Shown: positions 11,736-23,217, counted from the stretch's first letter. The stretch: DNA of 64,000 nucleotides from Tetrapyrgos nigripes (GCA_013368315.1 JAACJM010000165.1:1-64000); one strand, 5' to 3'. Made by a program: numbers and translations. Notes: generated from the sequence alone by a model not told the origin.

Positions 11736-12621
11736 TGTCGGAAAAATGGCAATTGCCTGATCAGGCCTGACCGCCTCATCAGGGCTTATCAGTATTGGCC
11801 GAGGAAATGGTCTGAAGTGGTCATGGTTGATCAGGCAGTCATCAGCCCAGATCATATCCGGCTTGCAACGTTGTCAGGACCAGTCAGCAATGACCATGTT
11901 GTAGGTGGTATCTTCTATGCAGGTCCAGCCACGGAATTGTGCATTCCGAACGGGAACGTCGACTTACGGTTGTATCCTGTCTGAGGCTCGTGATGTTCAG
12001 ACGATTTAGGGGTCGGCGCTTCCATCAATGAGAAACCGAGCGACTTGACAGCTGCAAATGGCAACGCTTTCGCATGCAGTGAATCTTGACGGAAAAGCTT
12101 GCAAGAATTCTACATAGTTAAGGCGGTGGTTAGGACAGATCAGGGCTCATCACCTTCAAAGATTGAGGGTATAAGAAGCTTGTACGCTTACTGTGGGGTA
12201 ATGCCCTCGCGGCCCAGTGGTGAGGCGCGCGTATGGTGGCTGTGTAAATGACAAAAATTCAGTGCAAGAGTTCGAATACGGTTAAAGACCCCCTAATTAA
12301 TTAGGGTTAGTTTGCGTAGTAGTATAGTGAGTAATACTGTAAGTCAATTTGAAAGCTAGAGGGATTTGCGTGTAGTCTCAGAGACGGTTGTAAGTAAGAG
12401 GAGGGCCTTAGGAAAGGCAGGAGTAGATTGATATATATTTTGTATTTCTCTGCATGCTCCTGATCAGTCCTGCTCAGTCCTGCCTATACTCAACAGTCTC
12501 ATCACTTTGATCACCAGTTGTTCAGCTAATGACTATCAGCAGTGCTACTTTTTCCTGATTGAATGACGAACACTGATCAGCCCATTTTAGGTCTGATTTG
12601 ACATTTTCCATTTTTCCGACA
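11736..12621. mobile_element. 886-bp non-autonomous TIR element
   Basis: TGTCGGAAAAATGG at 11736–11749 is repeated in exact inverted orientation at 12608–12621 (14-bp terminal inverted repeats). Both subterminal regions are dense in TGATCAG or CTGATCAG and TCATCAG-type words, as in hAT-like MITEs with subterminal transposase-binding repeats. No transposase frame is present inside. The flanks (GAGACCGA and GACTAGCA) show no convincing target-site duplication, so the superfamily is not fixed. It sits just upstream of the HET gene starting at 12882 and may carry part of that gene's promoter. Confidence 0.65.
12195..12290 (+). other. tRNA-like segment with A and B boxes
   Basis: Within the TIR element, GCGGCCCAGTGGTGAGG resembles an RNA polymerase III A box (consensus TRGCNNAGYNGG). 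AGAGTTCGAATACGG about 50 nt downstream resembles a B box (GGTTCGANTCC). A CCCC/TAATTAAT tract follows. The acceptor-stem pairing needed for a functional tRNA is not evident, so this reads as a tRNA-derived SINE head or a pseudo-tRNA rather than a gene. Confidence 0.45.
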
Positions 12622-12881
12622 GACTAGCACTGACTCTTGATATAACAATCTTTCTATTTTCGTCATTCACTTGTCAAATCCATCATGATATCAACAGGAT
12701 CAACGGCTCAAAGTCACCGTTACTACCCGGCATATATGTAACCCAGTTCCTTAATCTCTCCTCTTCCTCCTTTTCTTCTCCCGTCTGTATCTTCACCTGC
12801 AGTACGTTTTATCTTTATGTCGAGTTTAAAACCCGCCGTCAGGCTTTTCTGACTCTCTGTGTCTTCGCAGTTTCAAATAGT

Positions 12882-14984
12882 ATGCGTCTCTTGAATACAG
12901 AAACCCTTCAGATGAAGGAATTTCTCGCTAGCATACCTCCATATGCCATCCTGTCACATACTTGGGATAAAGAAGAGGTCACCTTCCGGGACATGCAGGA
13001 CCTCGATATAGCCAAATCCAAAGCAGGCTTTGCCAAAGTCAAGGGTGCCTGTATGCGTGCTCGTCGATACAACTTTGATTGGATCTGGATTGACTCGTGC
13101 TGTATAAACAAGGAGAGCAGCGCAGAACTTTCCGAGGCCATCAACTCCATGTATCAGTACTACGAGGATGCCGAGGTCTGTTATGTCTACCTGTACGACG
13201 TGTCTGCGAAGCATCATCCCCGAGAGCATCGTTCTAGCTTCAGGAAGAGCAAATGGTTCAGAAGGGGTTGGACATTGCAGGAATTGCTGGCGCCGTCATA
13301 TGTCGTTTTCTTTGACAAGCAGTGGATGAAGCTGGGAACGAGATGGAGTTTACGAGATGTTGTTTCTGCGACGACTTCGATACCAATCCGTGTCTTCGAG
13401 GGTCATGATATCAATGGATGTAGTGTCGCACAGAGGATGTCATGGGCTGCCTACAGGGAGACGACGAGGCCGGAGGACCAAGCTTATTGCCTGTTAGGGA
13501 TATTTGGCGTCAGCATGCCCCCGATCTATGGCGAAGGAGGTGCAAAAGCCTTCATGCGGCTTCAGCAGGAAATAATCAAAATATCCGACGATCGCAGCAT
13601 TTTCGCCTGGATCTCCTCCTTTGAAGATGACGAGCCTAGGGGTTTGCTGGCTAGGTCACCTCTTGAATTCAGGATGTCAGGTGAAGTCCTGGCTTCTGAA
13701 TCAGATATTGGCGTCAGAACGGAGTCTTATTCCTTCGGGAACAATAAACTCCGTATTCATCTTCCTATTGCACCTACCAATTTCTCAGACGACATATTTA
13801 TTGCATCCCTGCATTGTCAATCCGAGAGAGGTGGCAGCTATATATGCGTCTATCTTCAAAGGACGAACGGACATCAGTACATCCGTTATCATGCAACTGA
13901 ATTGGCCCTGATACCATCTCGTCCTGCGGTCGAACATATGCAGGAGCTTACAGTAAAAGAGGCTCCAAGTTCTCGGAGGATTCATCCCAGGGGCAGCTCG
14001 AGGGATGCAGTGACATTCCATATCAAAACACTTCCCTCTGCACGCAAGTTCGGAGTCACCCCTGCTTTCGAAGAGTCTAACGACTTGTGGGTCATTCGCG
14101 ATAGGCCGATTGCAGCTCAGGACGGTGTTACGATGACCATCACGCTTTCCTGCTGGGTACTTCCAAAACTGTCTCTGGAATACATATTTCAGACCACCCA
14201 AGAGACTTTTTCGATAGAAATGCATCATAATTCGTACTACAAAACAATCAGCACTGTAACGACGTCCTCGACATCTATGGACGGGCCTGTCTCTGGAGTG
14301 GACAGTCTCCTCATACCCTTAGGAAGTGGTGGCTTTCTCTCTGTTGCCTGCGAAATCTTAGGTGATCGCTCAGAGAAAATCCTCGAAATCGACTATATAC
14401 CCACCGGAGATCATAAGGATGCCTTGCAGGAGAAATCCGGTTTCCTGCCTCTCCATTCGGGCTTCATGGTACCGTCTGATGAGGTGTTCACCCTTCAGAC
14501 CGTCTTTCCACCAGACTCCTTTCGTAAAGAGCTGGAAGGGCAGATCTATGTTAGCATGGCTGATGCTGACCCATCAAATATGTTTTGCGTCCTCACCTAT
14601 ACTCATTCACATCTTGCATGGTTCAGCTATACGGGTCCGTGCGTCGTATATGTGGCGCTTGGATATCAAGGATCATCTGCCTGGACAGACGTTATAGTTC
14701 GTCGAGATCAGAATGGGGACTCAACTGACGAAGACGAGATCTGGAATTCCTATCTCAATTCTGGCTCAAGAGCGCTGAAGCGACTGAATTGCCAAACATC
14801 AGCAGCAGCGTCCGTCCTTGACGAAGAATCGGCGAAGGACTCGAAATACAATGTGACAGTTGAGGTCAAAAAGAGAAAGGCTTTAGGACTCGGATCTCAC
14901 ATGCTCAGCTTGGATTATATATGGAATGGTGGTTTGACCCAGACCCAGCATAGCATCAGGCAAGCAGAATTTGTCCTGGAGTAG
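12882..14984 (+). CDS. HET-domain protein, 700 aa
   Basis: This is one uninterrupted frame from ATG at 12882, just after a TTCAAATAGT leader. Residues 1–220 are a full heterokaryon-incompatibility (HET) domain. It opens with MRLLNTETLQMKEF, then PPYAILSHTWDKEEV, WIWIDSCCINKESSAELSEA and GWTLQELLAPSYVVFF, and closes with EDQAYCLLGIFGVSMPPIYG. The region after DDRSIFAWISS is the C-terminal domain usually found with such HET proteins, followed by about 430 residues of beta-rich sequence with no repeats, NACHT or WD segments. HET domains in ascomycetes mediate regulated cell death after non-self fusion; in basidiomycetes the role is unproven. It shares the CCINKESSAELSEAINSMY signature with the gene at 49325–50911, so the two are paralogues. 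It is likely cytosolic. Confidence 0.92.
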   Translation: MRLLNTETLQMKEFLASIPPYAILSHTWDKEEVTFRDMQDLDIAKSKAGFAKVKGACMRARRYNFDWIWIDSCCINKESSAELSEAINSMYQYYEDAEVCYVYLYDVSAKHHPREHRSSFRKSKWFRRGWTLQELLAPSYVVFFDKQWMKLGTRWSLRDVVSATTSIPIRVFEGHDINGCSVAQRMSWAAYRETTRPEDQAYCLLGIFGVSMPPIYGEGGAKAFMRLQQEIIKISDDRSIFAWISSFEDDEPRGLLARSPLEFRMSGEVLASESDIGVRTESYSFGNNKLRIHLPIAPTNFSDDIFIASLHCQSERGGSYICVYLQRTNGHQYIRYHATELALIPSRPAVEHMQELTVKEAPSSRRIHPRGSSRDAVTFHIKTLPSARKFGVTPAFEESNDLWVIRDRPIAAQDGVTMTITLSCWVLPKLSLEYIFQTTQETFSIEMHHNSYYKTISTVTTSSTSMDGPVSGVDSLLIPLGSGGFLSVACEILGDRSEKILEIDYIPTGDHKDALQEKSGFLPLHSGFMVPSDEVFTLQTVFPPDSFRKELEGQIYVSMADADPSNMFCVLTYTHSHLAWFSYTGPCVVYVALGYQGSSAWTDVIVRRDQNGDSTDEDEIWNSYLNSGSRALKRLNCQTSAAASVLDEESAKDSKYNVTVEVKKRKALGLGSHMLSLDYIWNGGLTQTQHSIRQAEFVLE

Positions 14985-15488
14985 GGGAATGGGTATCTTC
15001 CGGGATGGAGGTGGCTTTTCAAGAACCTCTGAGGCGCAATCGAGGACAATATGAAGACATCGGATGAAGAAGTTCATGCGTAGGATGCAGGGGAATACTG
15101 TATTTATAAAGTATCGAGACACATGAAAGCCAAATGATGGCAATGTCCTTGCGCATATATCCATAAAAAATCATAGGAAGACAGCAGAACATGGAGATGA
15201 TGACAATGATGACGAGAAAATTTGATGAGATGAGGAATGAGAGAGGTGTCCGTGTCGTAAATCAAAAAGGAAAATGGAAAAAGGATGATGACAGTGGTGG
15301 ACGTGGAAAAAGAGACCACGTACCAGTAAACCAAGAAAGAAAGAAAGAAGAAAAAGTAGACAAGAGACGACCAAGAAAGCTACGTGAACGTCCAGTGCCA
15401 TGCCATGCACAGTATTCCAGAATGTCAATCCAACCAAGAAACGAACCTGAGATCTAGAGCAATTTCTACAAGAAACCTCTAAGCAACT
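14985..15488. other. convergent 3' region
   Basis: This lies between the stops of the HET gene (plus) and the Ser-rich gene (minus). It is purine-rich on the plus strand (GAAAGAAAGAAGAAAAAG near 15340). The frames on both strands here are compositional and are not taken as genes. Confidence 0.5.
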
Positions 15489-18400
15489 CTACTCATCCTC
15501 GACAATAACAGATGCTCCCTTCTTCGGACTCGTCGACAGAAAGATACCCTTTGACAATCCACGCCTCAACTTGTGCGAAAACGACATCACAGAAGGTGTT
15601 TTCCTCAACGTTGTTGGTCTCGCTAGTGATGCAGAAGGAACAGAGGAACCATTCTTCAACGGCGACGACGCAGAAACGGAGTGATCGCCATGTGCAGATG
15701 ATGCTGCAGCAGAGGAATGTACAGATTTCCTAGACGGCGTCCATGACATGTTAGACATCCTCGACGAACTCCTCTTTGGCGTAGACGGAGGGTCAGGCGG
15801 CTGAGACAGCCGCGAGACTTGACGACTGTGTTCTTCTGCTTCATGAGAACTTCCATCCTGACCACTATGATTCGTATCGCAAGTTGACGTGAACGATGTC
15901 GGCACCACAAACCGATCGTCTTCTGGAACAGTCAACATGGTACCTCTCGAGAAGGACGCCTTTTCTTTCAATTTCCTCGGACTTTCAGAACGTGGGTGTG
16001 AGTAGTCAAAGTCTAAAGACGGTTTAGGCTTTAAGAGTTCTAATGGAGAGACAGGCCTCGGTGCTGGAGACGGAGAACGGGATTTCGACCTGGGCCGAGA
16101 ACATGGAGAATTGTTGCGTGAGTGTAATGGAGAATGTGATGGGGACCCAAAGGGAGTGGAGACTATAGGTGGTAATTTTGGAATGGATGGAATAGCTGAT
16201 GTGGTGTTGGACTTTGAAGACCCGTTGGTCAAAGCCTGGTTATTAGACGTCATACGTGCGAGGACACTCCAGTCCGAGCTCAAAGATCGTCTGCCCCTTG
16301 CTCTTCCTCTTTCAGGAGTCAATGTTTTTGAGAAATCCGGAGGAGCCTCGTCCAAGAGGTCAAGTAATGCTTTGGCATACTCTGGTAACTCCACTTTCTC
16401 GTCGTCTCCCAGGAATTTGATCAAGTCTCCAGGATCCGAAGTAAGACGTCTGTATATCGTGGCTGTACCCGACTCGTCCCCGTGCGATGCCAGAGGTGAG
16501 GGATTAAAAACGTCATTCTCCTCGGAGTCGACAAATCCTGACAGAAACCCTCTGGGTTGCACCTCTGCTTGTATCCCTTTCCCTTTCCCTTTCCCACCGT
16601 CGTACACCTTCGTTGCAGGTATCGGCGTCTTCTCCACATCGACATCTTCTACATCCTCTATAGCAGGTAATGGCCCCGAGAACAACGTCACGGGTGTTTC
16701 CAAATCCAACGACGCTGTCGCTGATGAAGGAGAATGCGAAACCGAAGATGGTGCAGGGCTCGCTAAAGGAGCTCTGTCTATATTCTCCAAATCGTGTACA
16801 CCCTGGTTCGACTGAGGCTCTGACACTGAAGCCGGTATTTTCGCAAATGTCTCTCCGCCAGGACTACGCTCCGCAGAAGCAGAAGCAGACCTCGAGTGCG
16901 CATCTCCTTCAAACCAATTCCCATTCCGATACCCCTTCTTCAACCCTTCCACCACCGCTCTCGATATCTCCTCCTCAGCCATAACCCTCAACTTCATCGG
17001 CTCCACGTCATTCATCGTCATCCTCTTCGGATTCATTTTGTAACTCGAATAAGAATCGAAATTGGGAACAGAAGTTCTAGATGTAGACACTGACATAGTC
17101 ATCGATGAAAGGTCATTAGAAGACTGGGAACGTCCGTTTCGCTTCTGCTTTTTCCGTTGACCATTGGAAATATGACTATTCTCCCGACTGTGTCGTCCAA
17201 CAGGGACAAGGGAGCTCCGATATGTCAAAGTTGGTGAGAGTAGCGATAGTGAAGGAGAGACAGGGCTCAGCGGTGTCTTTGTCGGGCTAGAGTTGAAAAA
17301 CCTGGCCAGGTTCTGATTTATTCGCTCAGCTCGAGGTTGTTGAGACGATGAAGACGCTGGAGCCGAGGTGCTTCTTGATATCGAGTTGGGAAAATTGTTC
17401 GGATTTCCAAGAGCGATAGGATTGGAGGTGACGCCAAAAGGTGACGTTGACGCCTTGCGTGCTGAGGTGGAGCATTTATCCGTTTCGTCAACCACAGACC
17501 CCTCCAAGACCCTAATTTCCCTTTCAACCTTCTCCTTCGTCTCTTCTATCCACTGCAACCTTCTCTCCTCCATCCACCGTTCCTTTCGCCTGCTCTCATA
17601 CGCTTCTTTGTCGAGGTCGTTGCCATTTGCATGCACTGTTGTATCTCCTTCCTCTCCCGAACCCGAACCTGAGCCCGGGGCACTCTTAGCTTTCTCCAAC
17701 TTATCCAACGACTCTTTCTTACTCTTCTCCAGCATCACTAGTGCGTTCTTCATGGCACGTATCTTCGTGACTCGGTCCTTTATGTTTCGCTTCTCCGGAC
17801 TCCCCTCTCTAGAGCCTTTACCCATCATCGTAACATCAGCATCGTCTTCCTCCAACCCCAAATCGCTATTCCGAAACGCCTCTAAAAGGTTGCCCTGAGC
17901 TTCAGTGTACCGTCTTTCCCGGCGTTCCCTAAGTTGTTCTCGACCCTCTCGACTATTGTGCGTGCGCTCTGTCCGAGAACGGCGATGATGAGCGTTCTGA
18001 GAAGATATGAACGACGACGAGGAGAGAGGCTGAGGCGTCGTAGAGATGGAGAGTGACAAGCCACGTTTGGGTTGAAGACGACGAGGGTGGAAGGAGAAGA
18101 ACCAGCAGAGGAAGTCGAAGCTAACACCGAGCCTAGGGGCTGAGATAGAGTTTGCGACGTGTCATCGGTGGAGGCAATGACATTTGCGCTTGAACTGCTG
18201 TTGCTTCGGTCGTCGGTGTTGATATAATCCATTGGCATGCCAAATGTGTTAAACCTCTGGATGACGCTGTTGAAGAGTCGGTGAGTATGGAGCCCTTTTT
18301 AGACGGACAGAGAATAGGGACAGAGAATATCAACGATGAACCAGACGCTCCCTGGCTTGGAAATCTGGGTAAGAAAGGCGTGTATGCGGGTATAACGGAG

Positions 18401-19178
18401 AAGACCAAACATAATGGCTGTCGAGAGAATAAAAAGGTGCAGATATGCGGGCAGACACGTAAAATGGAAGGTGAAAAGGATCCGAACAAGAGAAAAAGGC
18501 GGATATATGCATACATACTTGTAGGGATTTCGTTCTTCAGACTTTTCTTGTCCGTGTATACTGCTCGTAGTTGGAGTGGAAGGAGTGGGGCCTTGGCCAA
18601 AAGCACTAAATTCCTGACAAGATAAATCCATCCAATTAGTATTAACGTTAAGACTTGGCAACAGTGAACCTTAAAAAGGGAAAAAAGATTCCATAGAGGT
18701 TACAAAGCCCGAGTTAGCCGGAAAGAAAAAGAGGGATGTGGCCCGTGGGGTATGCGATGGCAAAAATAGGGCAGTCTTTACAAAGCCGAATACCAAACAC
18801 TTGGAAGCAGAAGCACCAGACGGCAAATTGAAGCGCATATATACAGCATACACATACCTGAATGGCCTCCTCGATCCTCTTCCTTTCCGATTCTTCACGT
18901 CTACCTCCAGTTTGCTCTATGTCCCAATCCTCGCTAGGATCTTGTTCTTCAGTCCGCCGTGTGTAAAAACCCAGAAGATTAGGGATTACTGCCGTTAGCG
19001 ATTCAGAGACGCTTTTATACGACGAATCCGAGGTTTCTCGTGAGCAGGGGCCTGGAGTTGCTTGCACTGACAAAGCTGGCGAGTAGAAAGTCGGTGACGG
19101 AGAGGAAGTTGAACTCGGAACGCGGGTTATGCTGTTACATGTATTAGGACACCGACCCTGAGTTGTAGTTGATGCCAT
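15489..19178 (-). CDS. Ser/Pro-rich disordered protein, about 1031 aa
   Basis: Four exons fit: 18858–19178 (ATG, MASTTTQGRC), 18519–18613, 18128–18266 and 15489–18029. Phases agree throughout and give 1031 aa. Donors are GTATGT for the first two introns. The third donor (GTGTTA at 18127) is weak, so that junction is less sure; introns 1 and 2 are unusually long at about 245 nt. The protein starts Ser/Thr-rich and has two charged helical stretches (REQLRERRERRYTEAQ; then MKNALVMLEKSKKESLDKLE and ERRLQWIEETKEKVEREIRV) that look like coiled coil. The remainder is long Ser/Pro-rich disorder ending in a basic KLRRGLSKGIF patch. I see no catalytic domain, signal peptide or membrane segment. A scaffold or regulatory role is only a guess. 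Confidence 0.7.
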
Positions 19179-20191
19179 TATAATTGGATGCTCCGGGCCA
19201 CGAATAAGCAACTAAAGGCAGTGTTAAGAGGCTCTTGAACCGTGTCAGACCTAGGCAATACCTAAACTCGCTGTAAAGATGAGCTTCGCTGTTGGAGATG
19301 GAAGGCAAGAAGTGAGGTAGAGCTTACCGCGTCCAATCCTAGTCTTCAACGTTTCCACCAGACAAATGTACGCCGCCAAGAACTATGCTTCCCGCCGCCG
19401 CCGGCGCCGTCAACCCCTGCAGTATACTCAATATCTCAGACATGCGTGACTCAGGCGTGATCGCGCCATCCGGAATTTGAAGCGGAGATTGAAGTGAACA
19501 AAATGGTAACCAAATTTTTTTTTTGAAGCGTCGTTGTCTGTGTCCAGCTTGTCCAGGTCGCCCAGGTTGTCGACGTCATTATCGATTTTCTTTTGGTGAG
19601 TATCTCTGCTCTCTTTGTCGTCTTCTTCCCGTACTTGGCACCACGGAGCTATCAGTACATGACGATTCTCTTGACCGAATGCAATTAGGAAGTGCCGTCT
19701 GAACGTCCAAAAAGGACGACACGTCGAAACACGGTTCTCTGATATTCCTCCTTTTTCTTTTTGTCAAGCCTCAACCCTGATGCTGACCGTGTACCCAGTT
19801 GACAGGTATATCCAAGTTGCTTTTACTACGGGAAATAGTGGAGTGTGAGATACTGTATGGTAGTGTTGGAGTTTGTTGATCACTCTTTTATACCATGTCC
19901 TTCCGTACGCCCCAATGTGATGCTACTTTTTAAAAAAAAAAGAGATATCGTTATGTTTTCAAGGCTTGATGTAACGGAAAATTATCGCTGAACAGCTCTT
20001 GTCCTACAGCCGCCTGCTCTGCGCCGAGCATCCTCCAAACACGTCGGATGCCTCTTTTTGTGCGACAGCTTCCGGTTCTCCATCAAAAGCCTCCACGCTC
20101 TTGAAGCTTCACTGCATCGTCCGTCACTTACAGTCTACACGTGGCCCCTTTTACGCGTTTCTTTCTAAACCACTAGTCCACTACCTAAAGC
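19179..20191. other. divergent upstream region
   Basis: This is shared upstream DNA between the minus-strand Ser-rich gene and the plus-strand sirtuin relic. It holds A/T runs at 19515 and 19933. The plus-strand frame from about 20000 begins at TTG and has no ATG before the sirtuin core, so it is not taken as coding. Confidence 0.5.
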
Positions 20192-21266
20192 ATGGCTCCT
20201 CCATTCAGGAGTTCCAATTCAAACTCAGTCAGGCTAAACACATCATTGTCGTCGCGGGTGCAGGTCTCTCTGCTGCTTCAGGCAAGTACTGCCATTGTTA
20301 TCTTCATCGCCTTGTTTACTTATTCTTCTGATTATTGATAGGTATCCCTACCTTTCGCGGTAGTGGGGGTATGTGGTGGTCATTGGATGCCACCAGCCTA
20401 GCTACCCCAACCGCTTTCCAATCCAACCCTTCTCTTGTCTGGCAGTTTTATCATCATAGACGCGTCAAGTAACCACACTTCCGTATGAGATTCTTCTTGG
20501 CTCATTCTCTTTACTTTACAGAGCCCTCGAAGCCTCTCTCAACCTAGCTCACCGCCTCCTCGCAAAACTCCCCATCTCGACTTTCCTAGAAACTATCGCA
20601 CCAACCGCAAAGTCCTACCACCTAATCACTCAAAACGTCGACCGACTCTCTGTCCGCACATTGGACGAGCTCACAGACTCAGCCTCGACCAACTCCACTC
20701 TCAAACCCAACGAGAAACCTCGCATGGACTCCATCATCCAAATGCACGGAAAACTCTTCGACGTCAAATGCACCCAATGTGATTATACCAAGGAAGATTT
20801 ATCCAACCCACTATGCCTTGCCCTTGGCGCTGCTGAATCTCATTTTGAAACCTTTCATGACGTGGCAGGCTTAGAGGGCAAAAACATCGACATTGCGATA
20901 TCTGAGCTGCCTACTTGTCCACAGTGCCGGGCTCTAGCGCGTCCGGGAGTGGTTTGATTTGATGAGAAGCCTTACCATTTGGATGAGATTAATAGTTTGG
21001 TTTATAAAGCTGATGTGTTTGGCTGTTGGTACTTCGTCTACAGTGAGTCTACCCGGTTTTTCTTTCTACCAAAGATAGGACGCTGACGACTCCACGTTGC
21101 TCAGGTTCGTCCAGCATCTACATATGCGTACCGTGTGAGGCGCCATGGAGGGACGGTAGCAGTTTTCGATATACTAAAGCCAGCGGAAGGAAATGTGCAA
21201 GCAGGCTTCTTCTTTCAGGGTCCTTGTGAAGTGGAACTAGCTCGCGCGCTGGGTGTGGAAGCCTGA
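20192..21266 (+). pseudogene. SIR2-family (sirtuin) NAD-dependent deacylase, broken
   Basis: A class III (SIRT5-like) sirtuin is easily traced: HIIVVAGAGLSAASG (NAD-binding), [36 protein letters not shown] with CTQC and CPQC zinc ligands, then RPGVV. Exons are about 20192–20281, 20342–20468, 20522–21047 and 21105–21266. Three lesions break it. The ATG at 20192 is one base out of frame with the core. A TGA at 20955–20957 replaces the Trp of RPGVVWF. Near 21015–21021, two bases are missing between KADV and the expected CLAVGTSST. Beyond them the frame resumes to the end (ARALGVEA, TGA 21264–21266). The first intron would need a GC–AG junction (GCAAGT at 20282). An intact family member removes succinyl or other acyl groups from lysine. 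Confidence 0.8.
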
Positions 21267-21361
21267 CTGTACGAATGGTATGATGGAAAAGACATTATTA
21301 TTGTTGTACATAAACCCTATCCCAAAAAACATGACCAATAAAAATACATCCTTTTCAGCGT

Positions 21362-23217
21362 CTACAATTCCTTTAGTCCTTGGACCATCTCTCCCGGCTT
21401 CGTAATCCTATACCGAGCGTGTTGCACGCTCCTAGCCTTCTCAATCCCACCAAAGGCCTCCTTCGTGACTGTCAAGTCCTTGAGGAAGAACATCACCAGC
21501 CTTCCATCTTCGCCGGTAGTCAAATGCAACTGTTCCCTGACCAGGTCTATCGACTTCTTCCAACACTCCTTCCTGACACCCTTCACATACCGAATCTTCA
21601 AGTTGTCCATCAACTGTTTCCTCCTCTCAGAACTACACCCCGCCTCAATCTCCCTCATCGCCCTGTCTTTCCTCAAACGATACTCTACGTCATAGTTCTT
21701 CTCCTCATCCTCAACGTACGTTATAAGATAACACCCAAGCTTCGCTATCCTCTCCTTGACATCAAGCACCCTCCCACAAGCTCTCAGACGAAGGCGTGAA
21801 GTCTTCTGACCGAGTAGCTCGAGAAGCTTCCGTTCATCATGTCGGTGAACAGCATCGACGAGGGCAACCCAGTACTTCTTCCAGATAGGGACACACTTGG
21901 TACGGTGGTATATACCGTTGCATACGTCATGGGGATTACCCTGGAAGATGGAGGGCATAGTCGCCGTGAACCAGTCCCAATAGATTGGGATAGCCTCTAT
22001 ACCTCGTGAAATTCGAGACATATGACCCGGGATGATGGAGTTCGTGCTAGCCCCCAGGACAGCTTGGTGTTGATGCTCCGTCGTGGGTGGTCTGATAACG
22101 TATTCGTAGTAAACCAGAGCGGTCAACCTGTCGAGCCTCCTATCCTTCGCGTATTTTAATGCAGCCATGTGTTCATCGTCCTTAAAAGTCAACCGCTGGA
22201 TCCATTTCTCCTCCACCTTCATTCTCTCTACGTTGAGTTCGTAGACCATCGTGACGTCGAGGAGGTAGGGAAGGTAATGATGAGAGCAGTCGGTGATGTA
22301 GCATGGAGGCGGCTGCCAGTTGTCTGAGCTGTCTTCCTCTTCCTCTTGCTGCACTTCGGACTTTGTGCTATGATGGAGGAGTTTTTTGACCAACGTGAAT
22401 TGCCAGCTGAGGCAATCAAGTCTGCGAGCCATAAGCGCAACCCGAGCGAGGCGAGTCATATCGGTGGGTTTACTGAGTTCGCTGAGTTCATCACGGAATT
22501 CTGCATGGCTTGGGATAAGACAAACATGGTTAGTATCAGACAAGACAAGGGAAGTAGAAAGAGGACAGCTTACTTGTAAATCGCCCAAAGCCATGCTCTA
22601 AACTGTTCAAGGTCCTCAGCTTCATCAGTAGCGTCGGTGCCATCTACATGAACGTTCTCGTCGCTCTCGTCAACCTGGTCCAACACCATAGCATTTTCGT
22701 CGTTCTCGTCGTTCTCGTCGTTCTCGTCGTTCTCATCGTTTTCTTCCGAAACCGACGAGTCCCAGTCCTCTTCGACTGCAACCTTCTTTTTAGACTCCAA
22801 AACCGCAGCCTTCTTTTGATATTCCCGAAGAGCCTTTCCGCGGACGATGTCAAGTAAAGGAAAACCAGTGGCGGTGAAGTTGAACTTGACACCAATGCCA
22901 TATCTCGCTCGGAGATTATGAGGATCGGCACCAGGTCCCACATACCCATTTGGAGGCGGAAAGGTGAAAATTTTGTTGACATGGTACTCATTAAAGCCTC
23001 GATAGATTAGTCTGGACTTGGTGACAAGCTTTCTGTGTAGCTGGAATTTTAAAAAAGCAGTTCACGTTAGTAGTCTGTCCGCCGTGTTGGTTGAAGAATG
23101 GAGACGTACTTTGAACTCAATCTTCCCAAATCTAATCCCGCAGTCCCCATCAGCGAAGAAGAAGTTTGGGTCGCGCATGTATCCATCCTGTGCGTTGGAT
23201 ATGGACGTCCTAGGCAT
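21362..23217 (-). CDS. divergent BTB/POZ-like protein, 573 aa
   Basis: Three exons (23110–23217, 22574–23040, 21362–22508) join in frame with donors GTACGT and GTAAGC and a CTAAC branch site in intron 1, giving 573 aa. The start reads MRDPNFFFADGDCGIRFGK and then IEFKLHRKLVTKSRLIYRGF. This matches the agaricomycete BTB pattern in which a '(F/D)DGN…F+VHR…L…SPVF' core precedes a long helical C-terminal part. Residues about 130–165 contain a run of five to six Asn-Asp-Glu repeats. The C-terminal two thirds (MTRLARVALMARRLDCL; KYAKDRRLDRLTALVYYEYV) resembles the helical tail of these proteins. Known BTB proteins dimerise or recruit Cul3; substrates are unknown here. The BTB assignment is by pattern and is moderate. 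Confidence 0.75.
22685..22745. repeat. 9-nt tandem repeat (Asn-Asp-Glu)n
   Basis: The unit CGTTCTCGT (plus strand) repeats with little change. It encodes ENDENDENDENDEN in the minus-strand BTB-like protein. It is a coding minisatellite that can change length without shifting the frame. Confidence 0.8.

Noticed and set aside
15191..15457. Charged 88-aa frame (plus) and hydrophobic frames (minus) in the same place
   Set aside because: They arise from a purine-rich convergent 3' region; composition explains them.
16111..17898. Plus-strand frames of 104–234 aa
   Set aside because: They are antisense shadows of the large Ser-rich exon on the minus strand.
19999..20331. 110-aa frame as a sirtuin N-terminus
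   Set aside because: It begins at TTG with no ATG. The part before 20192 shows no sirtuin similarity, and the likely start is the ATG at 20192.
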